Part shown: positions 12,451-23,600 of the stretch, one piece after another | How the letters are laid out: each line of letters starts with the position of its first letter | Position numbering within the stretch: position 1 is the first letter of the stretch | Origin: Bryum argenteum | Taxonomy: Eukaryota; Streptophyta; Bryopsida; Bryales; Bryaceae | Assembly (NCBI GenBank): GCA_037043015.1 | Contig: CM073326.1 | Coordinates: forward strand, 8,750,345 to 8,814,344 | Length of the DNA: 64,000 nt | Direction: 5' to 3' | Position numbers and translations under genes: made by a program | Notes under the pieces: model-generated | Told to the model about the DNA's origin: nothing | Seen by the model: the letters and a program-made list of their open reading frames with translations, nothing else | The model's database searches: none

Positions 12451-13466
12451 TTCACCCCATTCACTTTATTTACTAGTTTACTCTTTATAGTTTTCCGTAT
12501 TGGCTAGACCTATAAACATTATGTAACACGATATATCTAAACATTAATATATTTATATGAATACCATGTTTTCCGTGTCACAGTCGTCACTAATTTTGGA
12601 TATATGATGAATTGTCCAAGTGATCAAACTCGGTTCAATTTGGTTGAACAACGTGTCTTCACCACAAAAAAATCCAAAGTATATGCCCAAAAATTCCACG
12701 GTTATAGGTACTCAGATCCACGGTAATAGGTGAGAATCTTGAAAATATTCTTGAAAATATTCATTTTTAAAATTTTTAATAATATTTTTAGTAATTTTTT
12801 TACTATTAATAACTTTTCCTAGCTAAAAAATTTGAAATTCAGCGCTCACCGCTCGCCGCTCACCGCTCGCCGCTCACCGCTCAACGCTCAACGCTCATGC
12901 CACAGTAACGTCCAGTAGTGAACTAGCTGTTTTTTTGAACTTCGCTGCAGCTGCCATGCCGGCGTGAGAGAGAGTGAGTCCTGCTGTTAGCAATTTCGTG
13001 ATTGAGCGCATGAGGGTCTCGAGGGGAGGTTTTAGAAGTTGCGGTGCAGGGGGTTTCATTTCGTACGTTAGTAGTGAACATTTGCTGAGTGGAGGAACGA
13101 GTGACTGCCCGGTTTTCTGAACTTTGCTGTAGGTAGTGGCCTGAGTGAGAGTGAGCCATTTCGTGTTTCAGCGCAACGAGGGTCTCCAGGGGAGGTTTTA
13201 GAAGCTGGGGTGCAGGGTGGTTTGCATTTCGTGGTTTAGTATTGAACATTTGCTGATTGGGAGGTGAAGTTCGAAGGTAACCTCTAACTAGTTACAACTG
13301 CTCATGTGCGTGATTTCCAGGGTTTCTAGTTCTGCTAGATGATTTCAGTGTTTTCTAGTTGTTGTGGGAGATGATGAAGGCGTTCTGTGTTAGTGTGCTG
13401 TATGTTAGTGTGTCCTTTTTGAACCCGTTTGGACTGTGGAGGCTGTGTGTAGTTTGAGAGGCAGTC
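12451..13466. repeat. Gene-poor spacer with GCTCACC simple repeat and a degenerate duplication
   Basis: At 12841-12898 the 7-8-bp word CGCTCACC/CGCTCGCC is repeated about seven times. From about 12935 to 13255 a segment of about 180-190 bp appears twice with moderate divergence; both copies contain GAGGGTCTC, GGGGAGGTTTTAGAAG and GAACATTTGCTGA. No gene was recognised. This spacer precedes the ATG at 13467 and may hold its promoter. Confidence 0.6.
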
Positions 13467-16400
13467 ATGACGAGGAGCTCCGGAGTGACCCCGAGGACTG
13501 CGTCGGCGGGGACGAGGCGTGCGCAAGAGAAGGGCAAGTCGGAGGATAAGAGCAAGTCGACGGTTCTAGACGGAGTGGGGGGGGGGGGATCAAGTTGGGG
13601 GGAGGGGCAAGTCGCAGGAGAAGGGCAAGCTGCAGGACAAGGGCAAGAGCAAGTCCCAGGAGAAGGGCAGGTCGCAAGAGAAGGGGAGAACAGCCAGCGA
13701 CGACGAAGGCGACGAATACGAAGACGATGATGAAGATCCAGTTGATGAAGAAGAGGACGTTGGGGTGCCTGTGGGCAAAAAGCGGGGGCCGAAGCCAGGC
13801 TCCAAAAGAACGAAGCGGTCGGAGAAGGTCTTTCGCACAGTGGAGGACGTTGACGAAGAGATCGATCGGCTGAAGATACGCGATCGGGCGCTAACATGGG
13901 AGGATTTCAGGGACAAGCACGGCCTGCCCAGCACAGGAGACAATCCGAGCAGAAATGCTAACGGTACCGTGAATGCAGCGTTGATGAAGCGGTTGTTTGG
14001 GAGGAGATACGGGCAAGACGGGCGCGCTGGCTACGGGTGGAGCGGGTGCAAGGAGAAGCGAGTGGTGGATCGGATTAAGTTCCTCCACCCCATCATTTAC
14101 CAGACTGGCACGATCCCGCAGCAGATCAAGGTTCACTTCGCCGAAGGGATTGCACTCGAATTTCAGCATGGCGTCGGGAGTGTTGATTGGTGTGCCTTTG
14201 CCGCTGAGGTGAACGCGCGCCAGCGGGACCTTTACATCAACAACATGAAGAAGCTCGAGCACCTGAAGAAAGTAATTGCTTTAGGGCACGAGGTTGACGT
14301 TCGCGGGAACGAGTGGCGGAGCATTTTCGTGCCACCCGAACGAACCGACGTCAAGGAGCCGCTGCAAGTAGCGCGAACGCGAGGGCAGGGTGGAGGCGGT
14401 ACCGATGTTTACACGCCTCGGTTAGCCGTGACTGGAGTGAAGGGAGAAGGAGGTCTCACTAAGTCGCACCACGGCGAGACTGGGGACTTGGACTTTCATT
14501 TCGAAAGTTCTGGGATGGGGTCTGGAGTGTGCACAGAGGGGTACGCGAAGGACCAGGGGGAGCACCTACTCGGCTGGAAGAAGGACCACGGCCAGAAGCG
14601 GCATGGGGAGTTGCAAAGCCTGGTGACGGTTGTCGACATGGAGGTGCAAGGGTACAATTACCTGCGCGACCTCAAAGAGAAGATGCTCGAGGTTGCAGAA
14701 GCCAAGGTCAAGGAGTCCGAAGCAGTGCTCAAACGATGTAGGGGAAGGCTACAGCTAAGGCTCTTGCAAATACAGCAAATGGCGGACAATGGCGAGGATA
14801 CTTCGATCGCCAAGTACAAGCTCGAGGGAATTCGGGAGGAGGTCGCTGAGGAGGAAGAGAAGTGGTTGGAGGATCTCAGAGAGCTCGGGGTGAGAAAGGA
14901 GGCCGTCAGAACTGCCACGAGGATTGGCCTTGGCCTGCAGCGGCTACTCGACGCGCTGAATGTGGAACTGGCATGCCTCAGGCGTGCGAAGACTACCACC
15001 TGCATGTGGCCAAGACCAATGGTGTACCCCACGAACTTGGAGGATAGGGCGCTCACACCAGCAGCAGTAGAGATGACTAAGTGTTGTTTCTGCTTGTTGC
15101 CTTTCCCCAAATTTGATATTGTGCTGTCCAGCTGCCTTCACATGTATCACCCATTCTGCGCTGCAGTTGTGTTTAGGGACGCAGGACAATGTGTAGCAGT
15201 AGATTGTGGGGAATACCCGCATCCAAATTGGTACTTGATTTTGGATGGGGATTTCCTCCTGCAGATTTACGAGATCGAGCTGTTCTCTATGGAGTTGCAG
15301 AGACCCGGTTTGCAGCGCTCCGGCATCGATCACAGCGCGCCAGGGAGCTCCTCCCGGACAACTATGGTGAGTTCTACTTACTCCTTATGTCGATTTGTAT
15401 TCGCACGGCAGTAACTTCGCTATTGAAGCTCCTTTATGTTAGATTATAGCCTTAGTTTGTCTGAATGTGTAGTAGCGGGATAGCCTTTGTTTGAATGTGT
15501 AGTAGCGGGATAGACTTCTTCTGTATGTGTAGTACCGGGATAGCCTTTGTCAGTGTAGTAAAGAGGCCTAAGTATTGTATTTACGCAATTCTGTCCTTCT
15601 TACCGGTCAAAGTCTAGTAAGAGTATATATAAATCTTGCTTTGCCATTCAGCCAATGTTACCTTACGCAGACTGAATACTTGCGTACTACATGGGTTACA
15701 TTAGTATCATCAGTTTAGTGAATGGTTATAAACTGTGTCAAAATGTTTAGTAGTAACTGTACACATGTATCGTACTAACGGACTTCAGTCCTTGTTACCT
15801 AACACGGTTTTAATACTTTAGTAGTAGTCGTGTTACTTTATATCACCAGTTTTTGTGAACCATTATGCATAGTATCTAAATGTGTAGTACTGAGAGTAGA
15901 GAAGTATCATACTTTGCAATTCAGACGATGTTACAGAACTTATTCTCAGTACATCATTAGTACATGGCTAACAGTAGTATCTAAATAGATCATAAGTGTG
16001 AGGGCTCACAATGTAGTGTGTATAGTTTCTGAGTACCAAGAATACCGAGTTATATTACTCTTGTCGAACCTGATACTACACATACTAGCAACAGTAGTAG
16101 TCGTGTTACTTTAGTGTTATAAGTTTTCGTGAATCATTATGCATAGTGTCTAAATGTGTAGTAGTGACAATTCAGTCGTTGTTACGTAACTTATTGTCAG
16201 TACATCATTAGTACATGGCTAACAGTAGTATCTAAATAGATCATAAGTGTGAGGGCTCACAATGTAGTGTGTATAGTTTCTGAGTACCAAGAATACCGAG
16301 TTATATTACTCTTGTCGAACCTGATACTACACATACTAACAATGGTACTTGAGGTACTGAATGACACAGATTTCGTACTGTGGTAGTGAAATATGTACCA

Positions 16401-19400
16401 TGTACATGAGTGGATTGTACAGGTAAACTTACATTGCAAGTGGCTAATTGTTTCAGTAGCACCTTCGCCCACGACCACACAGAAGGCCGCAGGTCGTGCA
16501 CCCGCTCCTCCCGGCCCTGTCGTAACGCTCGACAACCTCATTCACAGCAACCACGGGATTATGGTGACGCGCCAACAAACCCCAGGCAGATTCGAAGCTT
16601 TAGTTCAGCAGTTCTCCAGAACGACCGAGCTGAGAGGTGCCAAGGCGAAGTTGTTTGAGGATGACGAGCCCGCGAGGAACAAGCGAAAAAGAACAGAGCC
16701 TGTGAAAATAGGTAGTGCTATTGTTGATGGAGAAGTGGAGCCTGACCTAAAGACTGACGAGGACGAGGATACCGAAGATGCCGAGGGCGACGTCAACATG
16801 CTGACTCTCCGTGACAGCTCCGGAGACACTCTGCATGCAGGTGGCGACAGCAAGAGCAAGAGCGGTGATCAGCAAGACGATGATGAGGATGACGCCGACT
16901 CCGGACAAAACAATTTCTTTGTGCAGGTACACAGTGAATCGAGAAGTCCTGCAGAGAAGACAATGACTCCTGTGGACAAAACTCCATGCGCAGATAAGAC
17001 GCCAAACGGTGAGAAGACTCCGTCACCTGGGTTGCCCGCAATATCACCGAACACGAGGCCCACAACGAGGTCCAGTGCCTCACCGAAGGAGTTGCCCAAT
17101 GTGACACCGAACATGTCGCCCCCAACGAAGTCCTCTGCCTCACCAAAGTCTGTGGCTTGGGCAGATCTTATCGCAACACCAAGTCCGGAGAAATGTGAGG
17201 AACTATCTTGTTCCTTGAATTCGGAACACAATGAATACTTTTCTGACTTGCGGTTTTAAATTTTGATGAATTCTGAATTGCGGTTGTGAATTTTGAAGGC
17301 GGGACGTCAAGCAGAGGCGGCACAGGAAGTCCACAGCCTTTGAAAACGACGCCGCGGACTATAATTGTACATGCTCTCAGGGCGTCATCAAGTGGCAATC
17401 GGGTGGAATGCGTGGGGGTCCCTATCCGGCCTATCGATCTGTTCAAAGTTTCACCTGCCCGGATCGATGCCCAGGCGGTTGGAGTGACGAGTGCGCCCGA
17501 AGGGGAGAACAAAGAAGGTCGATGAGGGCGAAATTGAAAACGCCGATGCCATTTCCACGGAGACGGTGCGATCTCGGAGGAGGCCGAAGGCATCAGGAAG
17601 CAGCGGCCGAGGCGAGTCCGCGCCAGAGAGATCGCACCGCGCCGCGCGAGCGCTGGAGGAGGCCGCGCCACGCTAACGCCGAGAGGCCGCGCGCACTGGC
17701 GCCGCAGAGGCAGAGGCCGCGCCGAGCCGCGCCACAGAGGCCGCGCTAACGCCACGACAGGGGCGCCGGCGCCACGGGAGGTCGCGCAGCGCCAGTGCCA
17801 CAATCGCGCGCCGCGGCCACGCGAGGCCGCACCCGCGTCACCGCCGCGCGAGGCGAAGCGCGCCGCCACGCGAGGCGCACCAGCGTCACCGCCACGCGCG
17901 AGGCCGCGCCCCAAGCACGGGAGGCCGCGCCCGCGCCTCCGCCACGGGAGGCCGCGCCAGCCATTCGGGAGGCCGCGCCAGCCATTGGGGAGGCCGCGCA
18001 AGCCATTCGGGAGGCCGCGCCCGCGCCTCCGCCACGGGAGCCCGCGCCAGCCATTCAGGAGGCCGCGCCGGCGCCACCGCTAGGACAGGCCGCGCCAAAG
18101 CCATTACAAGTCGGCGGGGCTGAGGCCGCGCTAGCAACCGAGGCCGCGCCATCGCCAACAACAGCCGCGCCAGCTCAACAAGAGGTCGCGCTAGGAGAGG
18201 CTGTGAAGAAGACGAGGTCGCTGCTCGAGGTTGAAGGCTCGTGCTCCGTGCTGGGGACTGCAGGACCACGTTTGAAGCGCGCAAGAGGACCTGACGTGGA
18301 GTCCCCATCGCCTCCCAAGAACTCGCGGAGGAATAGCAGGGACAATAAGAAGCGCAGGGTGAGTGCCACCAAAACGAAGAAGGGGAAGAGCTCTGGGCCG
18401 GGTCGAGGGCGAAGGTCGTAGCGTGGGTGGGAGTAGAATCCAGGGCTGTTTGAAGAGAATGGGCTTGCTAGAGTTAAGCCCGGTGATGTATACTTGTTTT
18501 GATTATACATGTTTTGCGTCAATATCGGTGTCAGTGTCGTGAATTTCATTCAAATTCTAAATCTTAACTTTGCTTACTAAAAGGTGGGGCTGTTGGGGTG
18601 TGGAACCCTACAGGACTCTGACAATTACATGATTGAAGATCTGTCTAGGGGCGTAGAGCCCATCGCAATTCCGGTTGTGTCTGCAGATGTACCTTTTCCG
18701 AGTTTCCGGTATATCAATTCCAGCGCGGTTTATGATCGAGCAATCGTTGTCAATGCTTTGTCTACCCCGGACGTTGGGTCGTCTCGTGATTGCCTGTGGG
18801 GAGATTGCTTGACGAACCTTGAGTGTACGTGTTTCGAGCAGGGGCGTCGGTTTGCCTATATGATCGGGGAGTCTGCGCAATGTGTTTTTGCAAAGGCTCA
18901 TACGGTAGGCGTCTGACTCTACAAAAGTCAACAATTCATGTACTTGCATGCATGTAGCTAAAGGCATCGAGGCAGTTCTAAGCTGTTCGCAGCATAGGCC
19001 TCCAACCTTTATTAGTGAGTGCAATGTTAAGTGTGGATGTCACAGGTCGTGTGGCAATCGTGTGGTACAGCGGGGAATGACGTACCGTGTGGAGATATTT
19101 CACACAGGCGGTGCCGGGTGGAGAGTGCGTACGAAGGATTACATTCCGCGTGGTGGGTTTGTGTTTGAGATGACAGGTGAAATTCTGACCAACGCAGAGC
19201 AGATTGTTCGGAACAAAGAATGCAAAGATGGGCCAGCATATGCCGTTCAAATTGACGCTGACTGGGCTGCGGAGCGAGTACTGGATGACGACAGGGCACT
19301 TTGTATCGATGCAAGCCGATTTGGGAATGTAGCTCGCTTTGTAAACCACAGGTATGCTGTGGCCAAGGTTTAAGATTCTTAGTAAATGCAATGGGTTTTT

Positions 19401-19682
19401 TGCAATTGTAGCAACCAAAGCTTCAAGACATCAATCAATCACACTATGTTCCTTGAATGTGACTGCAGGTGCCAAGACGGTAACCTAATCAATGTTCCGG
19501 TGTTAGTAGGGAGGTTGGACCGAAGCTTCTACCGGGTTGCCTTCTTCACAACGCGAGAAGTGCATCCGTACGAGGAGCTTACATGGGATTACGGGATCGA
19601 TTTCTTGCAGGAGGATTCGGAGTTGCCGGTGTTTGCTTATAAGTGTGGAAGTGAATACTGTAGGGACAGCAGGAGGAAGTGA
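13467..19682 (+). CDS. Composite RING-H2-like / SUVR-type SET-domain protein (histone H3K9 methyltransferase-like)
   Basis: Predicted exons are 13467-15366, 16423-17194, 17299-18358, 18584-18904, about 18958-19351 and 19469-19682, with phase-compatible GT-AG junctions except the 18904/18958 one. The first exon encodes basic KSQEKG-type repeats, an AT-hook-like KKRGPKPGSK, a long coiled coil and a RING-H2-like C-x2-C-x14-C-x-H-x2-H-x2-C (SSCLHMYHPFC). The middle is acidic and disordered, then rich in EAAPA repeats. The C-terminus matches plant SUVR proteins: LSRGVEPIAIPVV, Cys-rich pre-SET, CGNRVVQRG, ARFVNH-RCQDGNL and AFFTTREV..EELTWDYG. By family it would methylate H3K9 in the nucleus. The frame breaks at a G12 tract (13578-13589), near 17500 and inside the GC-rich repeats, so it is either a pseudogene or affected by homopolymer error. 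The first post-SET Cys is Tyr. It converges on a transposase gene. Two separate genes remain possible. Confidence 0.65.
13578..13589 (+). repeat. G12 homopolymer at a reading-frame break
   Basis: Twelve G in a row follow GGAGT. Upstream, the frame from ATG 13467 reads a basic Lys/Glu region. Downstream, only a different frame continues the KSQEKG-type repeats and the long coiled-coil protein. Removing one G, or adding two, would join them. The tract is therefore the point where the two halves of exon 1 part company. Confidence 0.75.
15450..15570 (+). repeat. Three short tandem repeats in intron 1 of the SET gene
   Basis: A unit of about 37 bp containing AATGTGTAGTAGCGGGATAG is repeated three times with minor changes. 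It sits inside the predicted intron 15367-16422. Confidence 0.7.
15840..16340 (+). repeat. 251-bp tandem duplication in intron 1 of the SET gene
   Basis: A block containing GTACATGGCTAACAGTAGTA and AGATCATAAGTGTGAGGGCT recurs at a 251-bp offset (for example 15961 and 16212). About 130 bp of the two copies look identical by eye, while the 5' part is more diverged. Both copies lie in the predicted intron 15367-16422. Confidence 0.8.
17560..18190 (+). repeat. GC-rich coding minisatellite (EAAPA repeats)
   Basis: Units built on GAGGCCGCGCC with spacers such as AGCCATTCGG and CGCCTCCGCCACGG repeat many times. From about 17900 they read EAAPAPPPR, EAAPAIR and EAAPAIG in one frame. Further upstream small indels shift the frame several times (a TAA in one frame at about 17676). 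The tract is far richer in GC than any neighbouring DNA. It lies in exon 3 of the SET-domain gene, between the disordered acidic part and the pre-SET region. Confidence 0.75.
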
Positions 19683-20649
19683 TCCCGATTTCTCCACTTA
19701 GTATGTTATGCACAAATCGTACACACTAGGTTCATTTTGAAGTACTTATTTTATGCAGAAAGTGTACACACTATGTTCATTCGGAAGTATGCTTAGTATA
19801 ATTTTTCAGAGATATGTGCAATCCGGACGTAGTTCACATGGTACATTTTGTACACACATCAGACATTATTAGTAGACATGCTTATGTAGCATGACTACAA
19901 CACTTATTTTATGCACAAATTGTACACACTATTTTTATTTTATGCACAAATTGTACACACTATTTTTATTTTATGCAGAAATTGTACACACTATGTAGCA
20001 TGTTTACAACACTTATGTAAGCCAGGGGTGTGAATTCCCTACTATGCACATTATACAGTATTTGTTCCATAATTGCCTCACCAATGCAGATTCAATCGAA
20101 TTCTATTCCATCGGGCCTTTCTCTAGGACCTTACCTTACTGCAAATTTAGTGCTAATGTACTTTACCTCGTGTTTCATTTTTCACATCATTTTGTGGAAT
20201 TCTGTGCAACCCTAGGGGGTGAACTTCGGTACTTGACCATCAGAGGCCTTATTTTGGAGAACAAGACATGCTGGTTTTTTAAGCAAAGGGCCGGTTTCAA
20301 TCAAGAGTACGAAGACCATTGAGAGTTTAGACATCACAATTGCGGTCTCAGTCAAGAGGTCTCAATCAAGAAGTTAAGATACAAGGTATAATGTGCGTAG
20401 CAGAAACAAGTACTAAAAGTTACAAACTCGTAGAGTATTAATGTATCCAAGCATCTTGGTCCGAATGATACAAACTCAATTGTATTAATATAAGAACCTC
20501 AGTAGTATACAATGCGTACTATCCATGTATCTAAAGTACTGGTGTTAATGAAACACAAGTACTTCTATGTAGGATTAAAAGCCCACCAATCCCTTACAGC
20601 ATCCTCACATGCAACTTTTGACTCCGCACTTATCATGTATACACGGTCG
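19683..20649. repeat. Convergent intergenic spacer with a 30-bp repeat
   Basis: Between the 3' ends of the two converging genes, the word ATTTTATGCACAAATTGTACACACT is repeated in tandem about three times at 19908-19998, with looser copies from about 19700. The remainder (20000-20649) shows no gene. Confidence 0.7.
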
Positions 20650-23600
20650 CCCTTAACTCTATGTCTTTGTAAGTCGCATCCGGAACTTATAATGCCGAAC
20701 CAGATGAGCATCAATATGTGCATCTACAGCCTTACCACAGAAAAGATATGTTCTATCACCCGTACCATTCTTCTGGTAATATTTGGCCCGAATGACATGA
20801 TCTCCAGGACTGAAGACACCTCCCCAAGGACAAGTGACAGGCTCCTGTAAAATAAACTTTGGTTGAAGGCAGTACAAAATGTAGAACGTCTGCCCTTCCG
20901 GATTATCGCGCTCGGCCGGAATCATGAAGTTGTCTCCTATCTCCACCAAGTCACCAAGCTCCTTCGATACTCCATCAGGAATCCATGTGGCCTCATTGTC
21001 CAACTCAGCCACTTGTTCTGCTAATGCTTTGCTCGAGAATGGATGAAGACGCTCCAACTTCCAATTCTGCACATGGGAAGCATTTTCACAATTAAGCCAG
21101 TTACCATCAACACAATGGACGCAGAAACATGACAATTCACGTGTTCGAAGAAGAGTAGGGTCAGTCATAGAAAATCCCATGATGGAATGTAGTGCCTTCG
21201 ACCCATGCAATTACGGCGGCACTTCACTCTAGAATTCTGTGATCAACATCTTCTTCTCCTACATTCCGAACACACGTGAGATATGGTTTAGGGGTTTGTG
21301 AGGATGTATCCACCCGATCAGTATTTCTCCTAAGAAATAGTACAAAACAGCGGCGTTTTGTAGAGGCCTGTCAGGATTCAAGATCTGTTCTTGCCTTAGT
21401 GCCCTCTTGATGACAGCACCTGCACCATCCCACTCCCCCTTCCCATGCGCTGACTCAAAATAGTTCCACCTCATCCGGCACCCCCCAGTGAGCATTGGAT
21501 ACCGACTCACAAAGTACATCGCCGTAGCGCACTTAAACTGAGAGCTGCATCCATCACTATATACCCAATGCTCCTCTATGTCAATACCAGCTTCTCGGAT
21601 CAAATCTCAGTGCAATAACAAACAATGTTGTACAAATGCTGAGTCATGGGATTTATCATCAGAAATGTAGTAGTGGGTTTGTTTAACTATTTCATCCCCT
21701 TCCTTCCACATAGTGATATGCACGAGAATGATAACACTACTGCTGAAATAATACATTGACTGCACTTCGTTCTGTATAGCAAATGTATAGTTCTCAGCAA
21801 AGTCAATGTGGGAGACAAGTACTCCCTCAGGGATGTTCTTCATCATGAGTTGGCACTGCTCATCTTGCCATCTAGCTCTGAAGTTGTGACTGACAAATGT
21901 CGTGACAGTATCCTCCATGTACGCCAAGAACTCGGACACTGCCGTTTCCTTGAATGCTTCTTGAAGCCGCTTTTTTGGCAACCCAGTGTCGGCATGGACC
22001 CCCACCTGAGTCATCTCAAAGCACTTCCACTTCAAGATGAAGGTGTTAGTTTCACATTTCTCATTTGGGCAAATGTTGAACTTCTTAAAACCACATTCTG
22101 CACATTTACCCATTAAACACTCCAACCTGTGGTACCTATCATACTCCCCTTTAGGGCACACGCACGCTTCCCACATATCTGTTATACGCTTGTACACAGA
22201 ATTGTGAGCCTGACATCCAACCTCTGTCCCATCACCTAAACAAACTACGCAATTACAAGCACAATTACTAGAGGAATGAAAGCCCCTCAATTTATCCCGA
22301 AGAGTGAGTAAACCAGTCTTCATCAAATCCATTTCAACGTGGTAGATGCAGCAGCATGTGTTCCTCTCCTTTAGCTTCTTAACCCACCACGGTTTCAAGC
22401 GCTCAAACGCTCTGCGACGCACGTTACACTCAGGATGCGCCTCTGCAAATCTTAAGAAGAAATCGATCGTATCATCATGACTTGAATCAACAAAGTGCAA
22501 TATGTTAGTTTAATTCCATCCATTCTGTACACGGAGTACATTGATGTACATAATGCAAATATCTCCACGCCTGCCCGCATACGATTTGTACTATTCACGG
22601 TAGACATGACGATAATAGTGTACAACAAGAACCGACAATAAAATTTTAGGTACTTAATGTGATACAAAACGTAATGAACGTATCATTTTCAAAGCACGCA
22701 TCCGACCGACGACGATATGGAAATACCTAGAAACAATACAACCCACGCCAAAAAGCGTAACATGTTTACAAGGGTATAGTTCATGCGCAACAGTAATGTA
22801 CTCCGAGGACACTGACTACAATAAGTAGGACTACTCCGACGGCTTCGACTACAAATAAATACCTACAAACGATACAACCAACGCGAAAACTGTAATATGG
22901 GTACAAGAGTATAGTTACACATGCCACAGAAATGTACTCCGACAACGCTGACTACAATAAGTAGGACTACTCCGACTGCTTCGACTACAAATAAGTACCT
23001 ACAAACGATACAACCAACGCAAAAACTGTAATATGGGTACAAGAGTATAGTTACACATGCCACAGAAATGTACTCCGACAACGCTGACTACAATAAGTAG
23101 GACTACTCCGACTGCTTCGACTACAAATAAGTACCTACAAACGATACAACCAACGCAAAAACTGTAAGATAAATACAAGAGTATAGTTACACATGCAACA
23201 GAAATGTACTCCGACAACGCCGACTACAACAAGTACGACTTGTCCGACGGCTTCAACTACAAAGAAATACCTAGAATCGATACAACCCACGCCAAAATTG
23301 TAAGATGAATACAACAGTATAGTTACACGGGCAAGATTAATGTACTCCGACGACGCTGACTACAACAACTACGACGTGTCCGACGGCTTCAACTACAAAG
23401 GAATTCCTAGAAAAGATACAACCCACGCCAAAACTGTAAGTTGAATACACTAGTATAGTTACACATGCAACAGTACTGTACTCCTAGGACGCTGACGACA
23501 CCAACTACGACTTTTCCCAGGGCTTCGACTAAAAAGACTCATGCGAATAAATATGTAGAGTACAACAACTACCATAGTGTTAAAGTGAATACAAGACAGA

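Noticed and set aside
13355..13943. Long minus-strand frames of 117-180 codons
   Set aside because: Pro/Ser/Leu-rich shadows of the Lys/Glu-rich plus-strand coding sequence.
17168..18054. Minus-strand Ala/Arg/Gly-rich frames
   Set aside because: Reverse reading of the GC-rich EAAPA minisatellite.
22863..23217. Pairs of 72-aa Cys/Val-rich minus-strand frames
   Set aside because: They are identical frames in successive 136-bp satellite units inside an intron.
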